NCBI RefSeq assembly: GCF_000719955.1
Contig: NZ_JOII01000011.1
Coordinates: forward strand, 1-64,000
DNA: 64,000 nucleotides
Direction: 5' to 3'
DNA from: Streptomyces albidoflavus
GTDB taxonomy: Bacteria > Actinomycetota > Actinomycetes > Streptomycetales > Streptomycetaceae
Part shown: in pieces, positions 8,380 to 16,220 of the stretch
Layout of the letters: the number at the start of each line of letters is the position of its first letter
How positions within the stretch are numbered: position 1 is the first letter of the stretch
Made by a program: the position numbers and the translations under genes
Notes under the pieces: generated by a model
Database searches by the model: none
Seen by the model: only the letters and a program-made list of their open reading frames with translations
Told to the model about the DNA's origin: nothing

Positions 8380-9165
8380 TCAGTCGCCGGCGCGCCCGGC
8401 GGTGCCCAGGGGCGCCAGGCCGGGCCGCTTCGCCACCCGCCCGTCCGCCGACGAGCGCCCCCGCACCCTGCGCCCCAGCCACGGCCCGAGGAACCCCGAC
8501 ACCCAGCGCGCCTCGGCGGCCAGGGCGCGTACGCCGCGTACCGGGGGCACGGCGGGCAGCGGTACGGCCCAGCCCCGGTCGCTGCCCGGCAGTGCGAGGG
8601 CATGGGCGAAGGCGGCGGCGATGCGGGCGTGGCCGAGGGGGGCCGCGTGGAGGCGGTCCGGGCTCCACAGGCGCGGGTCGACGACAACCTCCTCGCCGTA
8701 CGTCTCCACCACCAGCACGCCGTGCCGGGCGGCCGCCTCGCGGATACGGGCGTTGAGCGCGGGGACGCGCGGTGCCAGCGGCCGGGCCAGCGGGACCAGC
8801 CGTTCCATCGCCGGGAAGGTCAGGGTCGCGACGCGCGCCCCGGCGCCGGTCAGTGCGGCGAACATCGCCTCCAGCTCGGCCCCGACGGCGTCCGCGTCGA
8901 AACGGGGGCGGAGCAGGTCGTTCATGCCCGCGACGACCGTGGCGAGGTCCGGCCGCAACGCCAAGGCCGCGTCGAGCTGCGTGGCCCGCACCTGCCCGGC
9001 CAGCTGCCCGCGCACGGCGAGATTGGCGTACCGGAGCCCGGGCTCGGCCGCGTCCAGCAACTCGGCGAGCCGGTCGGCCCACCCCCGCAGCCCACTCGCC
9101 TCGTCCCCGTCCCCCAGCCCCTCGGTCTGACTGTCCCCCAACGCCACATACCGCACCACCGACAT
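8380..9165 (-). CDS. SGNH/GDSL-family hydrolase
   Basis: A 261-residue SGNH esterase/lipase. Block I GDSQTEGLGDGDE carries the nucleophile Ser, block II has Gly in NLAVRGQLAG, block III has GMNDLLRP with the Asn, and block V is SPDRLHAAPLGHARIA with the catalytic Asp and His. There is no signal peptide, so it is probably cytoplasmic. The basic, Arg-rich C-terminus (about 225-261) lies outside the catalytic fold. The gene is alone, with repeat arrays on both sides. The substrate is unknown; relatives act on acyl or acetyl esters. Confidence 0.92.
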   Translation of the reverse strand: MSVVRYVALGDSQTEGLGDGDEASGLRGWADRLAELLDAAEPGLRYANLAVRGQLAGQVRATQLDAALALRPDLATVVAGMNDLLRPRFDADAVGAELEAMFAALTGAGARVATLTFPAMERLVPLARPLAPRVPALNARIREAAARHGVLVVETYGEEVVVDPRLWSPDRLHAAPLGHARIAAAFAHALALPGSDRGWAVPLPAVPPVRGVRALAAEARWVSGFLGPWLGRRVRGRSSADGRVAKRPGLAPLGTAGRAGD

Positions 9166-9627
9166 CCCGGCCCCTCCTCATCCCTGTCCGGCCCCAACCC
9201 TGCCCCGCCCGTCCCCAGGAGGCTAACGGCCTCCCCGTTCCCCCCGACCAGCGGTCGAGGCCACCTTTCCGCCCGGCCGACGCTTGGCCGCCTCCCGGCT
9301 CCGGCGGGGGTGCAGGGCCGGTTGTCCAAGCCCGGCCGGCGCTTGAAGCCGGCCAATCAGTGACCGCCACGGTCGAGACGGAGCCCGGCCAATGACAGCC
9401 CGGCCGGCGATTGAGGCCACTGAGCCGGGCCGGCGCTTGAGGCCGTTCTGGACCGGCACCGTTGAGCCGGTGCTCAGCCGATCTCAGCCCGGCCGGCGCT
9501 TGAGGCCACCGAGCCCGGCCGGCGTCTGAGGCCACCCCACACCTTGCCGAAACGGCAACCCCCTTTGCCCATAGCGCCACCCCGGCCGCATCCTCGGCCC
9601 TACCAGCCACCGAAGGGAGCCCCCCTC
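9166..9627 (-). repeat. Reverse array of 22-bp repeats between divergent genes
   Basis: The 460-bp gap between divergent starts holds about six copies of the same repeat in the opposite orientation (AGCCCGGCCGGCGCTTGAGGCC-like, starting near 9328, 9382, 9397, 9423, 9486 and 9511). No gene is visible. Promoters for the hydrolase and the downstream flavoprotein must lie at the two edges; the array occupies the centre. Confidence 0.85.
9387..9507 (-). repeat. Right arm of long inverted repeat flanking GDSL hydrolase
   Basis: A 121-bp partner of 8113-8259 in inverted orientation, one repeat unit shorter. The near identity over unique as well as repeated bases indicates duplication of a whole block rather than independent gathering of repeat units. 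Confidence 0.85.
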
Positions 9628-10590
9628 ATGCCCACCCCGCACACCTACGACGTAGTCGTCATCGGCGGCGGCGCAGCCGGCCTCGCAGGCGCCGTCACCC
9701 TGGGCCGAGCCCGCCGCACCGTCCTGGTCGTGGACGCGGGCACCCCCCGCAACGCCCCCGCCGCAGGCGTCCACACCTTCCTGAGCCGCGAGGGCGTCAG
9801 CCCCGCCGAGCTGCTGCGGACCGGCCGGGCCGAGGTCACCTCGTACGGCGGCGAGATCCAGGAGGGCACGGTCACCGACGCCCGCCGGGAGGGGGACGGG
9901 TTCGTCGTCACCCTGGCCGACGGGAGCGAGGTGAGTGCCCGCCGCCTGCTGGTCACCACCGGCATCACCGACGAGCTGCCGCCCGTCCAGGGCCTGGCCG
10001 CCCTCTGGGGCAAGGACGTGCTGCACTGCCCGTACTGCCACGGCTGGGAGGCCCAGGACCTGCCGACCGGCGTCCTCGCCACCGGCCCGCTCTCGGTCCA
10101 CCAGGCCCTGCTGTGGCGCCAGTGGACCGACGACCTGACCCTCTTCACCCACACCACCGCCGGCCCCACCCCCGAGGAGCGCGAGCAGCTGGAGGCCCGG
10201 GGCACCCGGATCGTCGACGGCGAGGTCACCGAGGTGGAGACCGACGGGGAGGGGCGTCTGGCGGGCGTACGGCTCGCCGACGGCAGCACGGTCCCGGTCC
10301 GCGCCCTGGCCACCGGCGGCACGCTGACCGCCCGCGCCGGTTTCCTCGCGGGGCTCGGCCTGGAGACGGTCCCGGTGGAGGTCGGCGGCACGGTCATCGG
10401 CAGCCGCCTGGACACCGACGCGACGGGGCTGACCAGCGTCCCGGGCGTCTGGGCGGCGGGCAACGTGGCCAGCCCGACCGACCAGGTCGTCATCTCGGCG
10501 GGCGCCGCGGTCCGGGCCGCCGCCGTGCTCAACATGGACCTCGTCACCGAGGAGACCCGCCGCGCCGTCGAGGCCCGCCGGGCGGGCTAG
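9628..10590 (+). CDS. Thioredoxin-reductase-like NAD(P)/FAD oxidoreductase
   Basis: A 320-residue flavoprotein of the thioredoxin-reductase-like class II pyridine nucleotide-disulfide family. The FAD Rossmann motif is VVIGGGAAGLAGAVTLGRA (residues 10-28), a redox-active CxxC sits in HCPYCHGWE, and the C-terminal FAD motif is GVWAAGNVASPTDQVVISAGAA. The usual NADPH GxGxxA motif between the halves is degenerate (LATGPLSVHQALLWRQW), so the electron donor or partner may differ from classical TrxR. The ATG at 9628 has GAAGGGAG at proper spacing. It stands alone with a terminator behind it. Confidence 0.9.
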   Translation: MPTPHTYDVVVIGGGAAGLAGAVTLGRARRTVLVVDAGTPRNAPAAGVHTFLSREGVSPAELLRTGRAEVTSYGGEIQEGTVTDARREGDGFVVTLADGSEVSARRLLVTTGITDELPPVQGLAALWGKDVLHCPYCHGWEAQDLPTGVLATGPLSVHQALLWRQWTDDLTLFTHTTAGPTPEEREQLEARGTRIVDGEVTEVETDGEGRLAGVRLADGSTVPVRALATGGTLTARAGFLAGLGLETVPVEVGGTVIGSRLDTDATGLTSVPGVWAAGNVASPTDQVVISAGAAVRAAAVLNMDLVTEETRRAVEARRAG

Positions 10591-10623
10591 GACGGGCCAG
10601 GTCCGGCGCCCAGGACGTACGAA

Positions 10624-10665
10624 AGCCCGGCCGGGCCGGTCGCGAGGACCTGGTCCGGCCGGGCT
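10624..10665. terminator. Bidirectional terminator between convergent genes
   Basis: An 11-bp perfect stem (AGCCCGGCCGG pairing with CCGGCCGGGCT) with a 20-nt loop lies between the flavoprotein and the convergent small gene. The stem sequence resembles the core of the dispersed 22-bp repeat, linking that family to terminator-like hairpins. Confidence 0.75.
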
Positions 10666-10676
10666 CGGCGGGTGCG

Positions 10677-10988
10677 TCAGCCCTGCTCCGGGGCGCCCCC
10701 GAGCTGGGCGGCGGCCGTTTCCACGGCGGTGCGCTCGACGGCGGGCTCGGTGCCGGGGGCCGGGCGGCAGGTGAAGCCGAGGCGGGTCAGGGCCCGCGTG
10801 ACCTCACCGGCGCTGAAGTCGCGCCGGTCCTGGCGGGTGATGACCTCGCCGACCTGCTTGACCGGGTAGTGGTGGCGGCCGATGATCACGTACTCGCCGG
10901 TGACCGGCTCGGGCTTGACGCCCTTCATCTTCGCCACCACCTCGCTCTTGACGAGGTCGAAGGGGAAGCGGGCGATGACACAGCGCAT
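10677..10988 (-). CDS. Small conserved protein (SCO5918-like family)
   Basis: A 103-residue soluble protein starting MRCVIARFPFDLVKSEVV. I recognise it as the small conserved Streptomyces family found beside a DEAD-box helicase and a cold-shock gene (remembered as the SCO5918 family); the function is not known to me. It has a compact basic N-terminal half with a GEYVIIGRHHYPVKQVGEVIT core and an acidic/Ala-rich tail. It follows the helicase gene in the same direction after 177 bp and may be made from the same transcript. A role in RNA handling at low temperature is only an inference from this neighbourhood. Confidence 0.8.
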   Translation of the reverse strand: MRCVIARFPFDLVKSEVVAKMKGVKPEPVTGEYVIIGRHHYPVKQVGEVITRQDRRDFSAGEVTRALTRLGFTCRPAPGTEPAVERTAVETAAAQLGGAPEQG

Positions 10989-11165
10989 GGGTGCCTCAAC
11001 TCACGGGGTTTCGAAGGGGACCGGCGCCGGACAGCGCCCCTGGGATGCCGGTCGGGAAGGGGAGCGCGAGGACAGGCTGAGCGTATCCGTCCACGCGCCC
11101 TGCGGGGGAGGATTCGGGCAGGCGTTCTGCCCGCCCGGACAGCGGGCCGCCCCGGGCCCTGCCGC

Positions 11166-12677
11166 CTAGGCGGCAGGACGGGCCCGGACCGCCGCCGCGC
11201 GGCGTGCCTGGGCCGCCGGGCTGCGACGGCCGCGCGAGGAGGAGGCGCCGCGACGCGGGGAGGCGGGCGCGGGGGCCCGTACGACGACGGGGACGCCGGA
11301 GGGCGTCCGGGCGCCGGTGATGCGGCTCAGCTCGGCCTCGCCGGAGCGGACCCGGGTGGTCTGCGGGGTGATGCCCGCGTCGGCCATCAGGCGGCTCATG
11401 GAGCGCCGCTGCTCGGGCAGGACGAGGGTGACGACGCTGCCGGAGGCCCCGGCGCGGGCGGTGCGGCCGCCGCGGTGGAGGTAGTCCTTGTGGTCGGCGG
11501 GCGGGTCGACGTTGACGACCAGGTCGAGGTCGTCGACGTGGATGCCGCGGGCGGCCACGTTGGTGGCGACCAGCGCGGTGACGTGCCCGTCGCGGAACTG
11601 GGTGAGGGTACGGGTGCGCTGGGCCTGCGAGCGGCCGCCGTGCAGGGCGGCGGCGCGCACCCCGTTGCGAAGCAGGTGCTCGGCGAGCCGGTCCACGGCG
11701 TGCTTGGTGTCCAGGAAGAGGATCACCCGGCCGTCGCGGGCCGCGATCTCGGTGGCCAGGGCGTGCTTGTCGGGCCCGTGGACCTGGAACAGATGGTGCT
11801 CCATCGTGGTGACCGCGCCGGCCGAGGGGTCGACGGAGTGGACCGTCGGGTCGTCGAGGTAGCGGCGGACCAGCAGGTCGACGTTGCGGTCGAGGGTCGC
11901 CGAGAAGAGCAGCCGCTGCCCGCCCGGGCGGACCTGGTCGAGCAACTCGGTGACCTGCGGCATGAACCCCATGTCGGCCATCTGGTCGGCCTCGTCCAGC
12001 ACGGTGGCGCCGACCTGGTCCAGCCGGCAGTCGCCCCGGTCGATGAGGTCCTTGAGCCGCCCCGGCGTCGCCACGACGACCTCGGCGCCGCCGCGCAGCG
12101 CCGACGCCTGCCGCCCGAGGGAGAGCCCCCCGACCACCGTCGTCATCCGCAGCCGCAGCGCACGGGCGTACGGCGTGAGCGCCTCGGTGACCTGCTGGGC
12201 CAGCTCACGGGTGGGGACCAGCACCAGGCCGAGCGGGCTGCGCGGCTCGGCGCGCCGCCCCTCCAGCCGGGCCAGCAGGGCGAGGCCGAAGGCGAGGGTC
12301 TTGCCGGAGCCGGTGCGGCCCCGGCCGAGGATGTCGCGCCCGGCCAGCGAGTTCGGCAGGGTCGCCGCCTGGATCGGGAACGGCTCGGTGACGCCCTGCG
12401 CGGTCAGGCAGGCCAGCAGCGGGGCGGGCAGGCCGAGCTGGTCGAAGGCGTCGACCGGCGGGAGCGCGGGGGTGCCGGTGACGGGCGGGGCGAACTCGCC
12501 GCGGGCTCCGGCGCGGGTGCGCTCCCCGCCGGAGCGGCGGGCGCCCTGCGGGCCGCCGCGGCCCGGGGAGCGGAAGCGGTCGGGGCCGGCGGAGCGGGGG
12601 GCGCCGGCGCCCCGGTGGCCGCCGCCGGAGCGTCGGCCGGTGCGGTTGTCGTCGCGACTCGCGCGGTTCTGGTTCAT
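11166..12677 (-). CDS. DEAD-box ATP-dependent RNA helicase
   Basis: A 503-residue DEAD-box helicase. All core motifs are present: Q motif (PFPIQAATLP), motif I RTGSGKT, Ia PTRELAQQ, Ib TPGRLKDLI, II DEAD, III SAT, then V and VI in domain 2 (ATNVAARGIHVDDLDLVVN, HRGGRTARAG). N- and C-terminal tails are Arg/Gly/Ser-rich and likely bind RNA. The start is the ATG at 12677 with AGGAGG before it, rather than the longer in-frame ATG at 12743. The stop codon lies inside a 20-bp perfect palindrome (11158-11177). The cold-shock gene upstream on the same strand suggests a role in unwinding structured mRNA in the cold. Confidence 0.95.
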   Translation of the reverse strand: MNQNRASRDDNRTGRRSGGGHRGAGAPRSAGPDRFRSPGRGGPQGARRSGGERTRAGARGEFAPPVTGTPALPPVDAFDQLGLPAPLLACLTAQGVTEPFPIQAATLPNSLAGRDILGRGRTGSGKTLAFGLALLARLEGRRAEPRSPLGLVLVPTRELAQQVTEALTPYARALRLRMTTVVGGLSLGRQASALRGGAEVVVATPGRLKDLIDRGDCRLDQVGATVLDEADQMADMGFMPQVTELLDQVRPGGQRLLFSATLDRNVDLLVRRYLDDPTVHSVDPSAGAVTTMEHHLFQVHGPDKHALATEIAARDGRVILFLDTKHAVDRLAEHLLRNGVRAAALHGGRSQAQRTRTLTQFRDGHVTALVATNVAARGIHVDDLDLVVNVDPPADHKDYLHRGGRTARAGASGSVVTLVLPEQRRSMSRLMADAGITPQTTRVRSGEAELSRITGARTPSGVPVVVRAPAPASPRRGASSSRGRRSPAAQARRAAAVRARPAA

Positions 12678-13037
12678 GGGAACCTCCTCGTTGCGGAACG
12701 CCGGGGAATCCCGGCCGCGCGGAGCTGAACGCGGAAGAGTCACCGATACGAACCGAAGAACATGCGGGGTGAAGCCGGGGCAGCCGAAGAGCCGCGAGGC
12801 TCAGGAGCTGAACTCGCTCGGGAGCACGACTGGCTCAGGAGCTGCACTGATGGACGCTCGGGCGTCCGGAAAGCGCGAGGGGCGGCGACAGTACGCCGGT
12901 GACGCGCTCGCTCACTGCGGTGAAGGCCGGGGGACGAGGCCGGGTGTGCCGTGCGGCACCGCGCGGGGCGCGGTGGGGCGGGCGGTCCACAGGGGGTGTC
13001 CGGGCGGGGCAGGTCGGCTCCGCCGGGGGAAAGCACG
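12678..13037. other. Gene-free leader region of the helicase gene
   Basis: About 360 bp between the helicase start and the cold-shock terminator contain no credible coding frame. Several short GAGC-rich repeats (GAGGCTCAGGAGCTGAACTC, then GCTCAGGAGCTGCACTGA at 12801-12850) could fold into a structured leader, which would suit a helicase that controls its own message. I see no certain promoter. Confidence 0.4.
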
Positions 13038-13072
13038 AGCTGGGGCCCGCACCCAAGGTGCGGGCCCCAGCT
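13038..13072 (-). terminator. Strong hairpin terminator after cold-shock gene
   Basis: A 16-bp perfect stem (13038-13053 with 13057-13072) and a three-base loop lie 20 bp after the cold-shock protein stop. It should end that short transcript before the helicase leader. Confidence 0.9.
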
Positions 13073-13091
13073 GCGTCGGTGCTGAGCGTCG

Positions 13092-13295
13092 TCAGGCGAC
13101 GACGATGTTCTCGGCCTGCGGGCCCTTCTGGCCCTGCGTGACGTCGAAGCTGACCTTCTGGCCCTCGATGAGCTCACGGAAGCCCTGGGCAGAGATGTTG
13201 GAGTAGTGGGCGAAGACGTCGGCGCCGCCGCCGTCCTGCTCGATGAAGCCGAAGCCCTTTTCCGCGTTGAACCACTTCACGGTGCCAGTAGCCAT
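13092..13295 (-). CDS. CspA-family cold-shock protein
   Basis: A 67-residue cold-shock domain protein that binds single-stranded RNA/DNA and acts as an RNA chaperone. RNP1 (KGFGFIEQD) and RNP2 (DVFAHYSNI) are intact. The start ATGGCTACTGGC is preceded by AAGGAGAA. The 5' region is long (see next entry) as in regulated cold-shock messages. It is followed by a strong terminator and then, in the same direction, the DEAD-box helicase. Confidence 0.97.
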   Translation of the reverse strand: MATGTVKWFNAEKGFGFIEQDGGGADVFAHYSNISAQGFRELIEGQKVSFDVTQGQKGPQAENIVVA

Positions 13296-13886
13296 GTCAA
13301 TTCTCCTTCGGGGCAATTCACCGGGACACACACTGTGCGTATCCCGCGCCGCCGCGATGATTACCCCGCCCGGAGAAAAATCTCCGGAAATACACAAGCG
13401 TTCCTGCTGATGGCCGTCGGTTTCCGACGGGCCCTCCGCGAAGAGCGTGAAATTCTGGCAACCACAACTGCAACTCGACCGACACTAGCACGCGCCCTCC
13501 GGCGGCACAGGGGCGAAAAGTGCTCATTCCGGCGGCCCCTGCGGATTACCGTCCGCAGCCCCGTGAGGAAACCCGCACCCGCCGCGCGACCTCTTTCTGC
13601 ACCAGCCGCGACAGATATTCGGCGGCCAGCTGTCGGGGCTGTGCCGGGGCCGGTCGCCCACCCCGGCCCGCGAAGGCCCGGGCCTACCCTCGTCGCGGTC
13701 GGTCGAACCCCGCGACACTCCGCCGAAAACTGTCACGGCCACGTTAGACATGGGACCTTCCCGGAGTTAGCCTTTTTCCTCCGGGTGCTGTGATCCGCCG
13801 GAGTCCCGAGCCCGCCGCAGGCAGCGGAATGGGCCGGGGGAACTTCCTCCGGAAGGAGCAGCGATCCGTCCCACGAAGAGGTGCAG
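13296..13886. other. Divergent regulatory region of cold-shock and MerR-like genes
   Basis: About 590 bp without a credible gene. The half next to the cold-shock gene is AT-richer than average and probably holds its promoter and a long 5' UTR; TAGTGT (complement of 13484-13490 region) is a possible -10. The other half contains small hairpins (CCGGAG...CTCCGG near 13765-13790 and CTTCCTCCGGAAG near 13845) before the MerR-like gene. Confidence 0.45.
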
Positions 13887-14225
13887 GTGACCCGAAAGAC
13901 CCCGCCGGACCCGGCGGACAAGTTCGACGACGAGGACTACCCCGCGTACACGATGGGCCGCGCCGCCGAGATGATCGGCGCGACCCCGGCGTTCCTGCGG
14001 GCCGTGGGCGAGGCCCGGCTGATCACGCCGCTGCGCTCCGCCGGCGGCCACCGCCGCTACTCCCGTTACCAGCTCCGGGTGGCCGCACGCGCCCGGGAAC
14101 TGGTCGACCAGGGCACGCCCGTCGAGGCCGCCTGCCGCATCGTGATCCTGGAGGACCAGCTCGAAGAGGCCCTCCGCGTCAACGAGCGGCTGCGTGACGC
14201 CGCCTCCGCGGCTCCCCGCGACTGA
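13887..14225 (+). CDS. MerR-like helix-turn-helix regulator
   Basis: A 112-residue protein with a winged helix-turn-helix at about 20-75: YTMGRAAEMIGATPAFLRAVGEARLITPLRSAGGHRRYSRYQ is typical of MerR/BldC-type DNA-binding domains. A short coiled-coil C-terminus (VILEDQLEEALRVNERLRD) probably dimerises it. There is no sensor domain. I prefer the GTG at 13887 to the GTG at 13881 because GAAGAG is then six bases upstream instead of touching. It diverges from the cold-shock gene and may regulate it; this is inference. Confidence 0.85.
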   Translation: MTRKTPPDPADKFDDEDYPAYTMGRAAEMIGATPAFLRAVGEARLITPLRSAGGHRRYSRYQLRVAARARELVDQGTPVEAACRIVILEDQLEEALRVNERLRDAASAAPRD

Positions 14226-14242
14226 CCCGTTCAGACTCGCTC

Positions 14243-14267
14243 CTGTCCCTGGTCAGACCAGGGACAG
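14243..14267. terminator. Hairpin shared by convergent genes
   Basis: CTGTCCCTGGTC-A-GACCAGGGACAG is a 12-bp perfect inverted repeat that overlaps the stop codon of the leftward ATPase gene and lies 18 bp after the MerR-like gene. It can terminate in both directions. Confidence 0.75.
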
Positions 14268-14792
14268 GGTGACGGTCACGCACTTGCCGCCGCCGGGCAG
14301 CGGCCGCACCGAGACCTCCCGGCAGAGGCGGCGTACCAGCGGCCAGCCGTAGCCGCCGACCAGCGGGCGGTCGGGGTCGAAGGGGCCGTCGGGGCGAGTG
14401 GCGGCGGGCAGCTCGGGGCTGGCGTCGCTGACGTGCAGCGTGAGGTGGGACTCCTCCAGCTGGACGTCGAAGCCGGTGAGGCCGCCGCCGTGCCGGATCG
14501 CGTTGGTGACCAGCTCGGAGGTGACCAGCAGGGCGTCGGCGACGACCACGGTGTCGCCGAGCCCGTCGTCGCTGTCCCCGATGGCGTCCGGGCCGAAGCT
14601 GTCGCGCAGGGCCTGCTGGACCAGGGCGCGGGCCTCGCCCGCCGTACCGGGCACCTGCGGGGTACGCCGGGTCTGCCGGTGCTGCGGCGCCTCGACGATC
14701 CGGGGTGCCTGCGCGGGACGGTGGCCGTTCCCGGCACGGGCGGCGCCCTGCCGGTACTGGATCAGATCTCCGTCGCCTTCGTCGACTGTCAC
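14253..14792 (-). CDS. RsbW-type ATP-binding anti-sigma/serine kinase
   Basis: A 179-residue GHKL ATPase of the HATPase_c_2 family. The N box SELVTNAIRHGG and G1-like SDASPEL are clear; the G2 region reads GGYGWPLVRRLC. In partner switching such proteins bind a sigma factor or phosphorylate a STAS protein on Ser. The first ~50 residues are a Gln/Arg-rich extension. It is the last gene of a leftward run that includes the STAS gene just upstream, so that STAS protein is its likely substrate. No sigma factor gene is in the window. Confidence 0.88.
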   Translation of the reverse strand: MTVDEGDGDLIQYRQGAARAGNGHRPAQAPRIVEAPQHRQTRRTPQVPGTAGEARALVQQALRDSFGPDAIGDSDDGLGDTVVVADALLVTSELVTNAIRHGGGLTGFDVQLEESHLTLHVSDASPELPAATRPDGPFDPDRPLVGGYGWPLVRRLCREVSVRPLPGGGKCVTVTLSLV

Positions 14793-14919
14793 GGCTGGCC
14801 CCCTTGCACGTCGGTACGGCTGCTCGGCTCTGCGGTTGCGGTACGGCCTGTTCGCGGCCGGGGTCCGGGCCCCCGGCGGGGGTGCCGCCGGAGGACCGGG
14901 TACCCGGGTGCGGCCGGTT

Positions 14920-15270
14920 TCATTGCTCCCGGGCCGCCCTGGCGTCGGGTGCCGTCTCGAAAGCGGCGAGGGTGCCGGTCACCTCGAAGAGCCGGGTGAC
15001 GAGATCGCTCATCGGTCCGGCGAGGATGAGGCGCCGCCCCTGCTCGCGGTGGTCGCGCAGGGCCCGTAGCAGGCTGCCCAGAATGCTGGAGTCGGCGAAG
15101 CCGGTCCCGGAGAGGTCCACGACCGTCCGGGACGTTTCCGCGCGCAGCGCCTGCGCGAGAGCGGCGTCCAGCGCGGGTGCGGTGTGCAGGTCCACGTCGC
15201 CGTGAACCCCGATGACGAAGGCGGAGAGCTCCGCGCTCGTCGTGATGTCCATACCGGATCTCTCCAGCAT
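14920..15270 (-). CDS. STAS-domain anti-anti-sigma factor
   Basis: A 116-residue single STAS domain. VIGVHGDVDLHTAPALDAAL is the first strand/helix unit and TVVDLSGTGFADSSILGSLLRAL holds the loop with the phosphorylatable Ser after Asp. The ATG at 15270 has AAGGAGGACAGGAGC upstream; a second ATG at 15252 is also possible. It lies 127 bp upstream of the RsbW-like ATPase in the same direction, the classical RsbV-RsbW order. Phosphorylation would release or trap the ATPase from its sigma target. Confidence 0.88.
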   Translation of the reverse strand: MLERSGMDITTSAELSAFVIGVHGDVDLHTAPALDAALAQALRAETSRTVVDLSGTGFADSSILGSLLRALRDHREQGRRLILAGPMSDLVTRLFEVTGTLAAFETAPDARAAREQ

Positions 15271-15790
15271 GCTCCTGTCCTCCTTTTCCGTCCGGGGCAA
15301 CGCGGCACCCTCGGTCTCGGTTCTCGCGGAGGCCCGGACTGCGGGCCCGCGGATCTCGCCGGTGGCCGCGGGGGCGCACGGTGCGGTTCTCGCGGCCGGA
15401 CTGCTTCTCCTGGCGTTCCACGAATCCCACTCCTCGGTTCGGACGGTCCGTTCCGTTCAGCGCTTTTTGCCACGATCTCCCTGTTCAAACGGGCGGGCGG
15501 CGTGTACGGGGGAAATCTCGGAGCGCGCACCGGGCGTACGCGGGAAAGGTCCCGACGCGCCGGAGGAGCGGGCCGCCGGGGGCCGGATTCCGGCCCTCGT
15601 GAGGGGTTTACGTCCTGTTCGGAAGCGGAATGCGGGCGGCGGCGCACCGCTCCCGACCAGCGAGGACGCCGGGAGGTGGCGGCCGGGAGCCCGGCGGGAA
15701 GGCCCCGGATTCCGGGATCGAAACCTGCGAATCCCGTGAAATTCGCTTTTCCGGGAGGTGGGCGCCGGGGCGGAATAGGAAATGCGGCCG
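15271..15790. other. Gene-free region between two STAS genes
   Basis: About 520 bp with no coding frame of convincing bias. Base composition drops in GC near 15450-15500 and 15720-15790, consistent with a promoter for the STAS/ATPase pair. I found no clear sigma-B-type -10 element. Confidence 0.4.
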
Positions 15791-16174
15791 TCAGGCCGGG
15801 CCGGGCTCCTCGCCGGGGCCCACCAGGTAGCCGTGGGTCCCGGTGATTTCCAGCAGCCGGTCCAGGTGGGGCGGGCGCCGGTCGAGGCGCAGGGCGCAGG
15901 CGGCGGCGCCGGTGCGGCGGCCGATCATGAGGAGGGCGGACAGTCCCAGCGAGTCGCAGGCGGTGAGCCCGGCGCAGTCCAGCCGCAGCAGCCGGGGTGC
16001 GGGGCGCTCCGCCAGGCGGCGGGCGACCTCCCGTACCAGCGCGTCGGCGCTCTCGTGGTCGAGGGCGCCGGCGAGCCGCAGGGCGAGGGTGCCGGGGGCG
16101 GCGGGCTCGGCGGTGAGGGTCAGACCGGTGCCGCCGAGGTCGTCGGGGTCGTCGGGGTCGTTCAGAGGGGGCAT
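15791..16174 (-). CDS. STAS-domain protein
   Basis: A 127-residue STAS-domain protein after a short Asp/Pro-rich N-terminus. The signature LLRLDCAGLTACDSLGLSALLMIGRR places a Ser after Asp exactly where anti-anti-sigma factors are phosphorylated. It is third in the SpoIIE-phosphatase / B12-protein / STAS run (46 bp after the B12 gene), so it is the obvious substrate for the phosphatase. Relatives read out stress signals by binding an RsbW-type kinase. Confidence 0.87.
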   Translation of the reverse strand: MPPLNDPDDPDDLGGTGLTLTAEPAAPGTLALRLAGALDHESADALVREVARRLAERPAPRLLRLDCAGLTACDSLGLSALLMIGRRTGAAACALRLDRRPPHLDRLLEITGTHGYLVGPGEEPGPA

Positions 16175-16220
16175 GCGGGCTTTCCGGGGCCGGTGGGGGG
16201 CGGGTGGGTCGAAGAGGCGG

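Noticed and set aside
13206..13793. Plus-strand frame across the cold-shock promoter region
   Set aside because: It runs antisense through the cold-shock gene, has no ribosome site and its amino-acid composition is that of noise.
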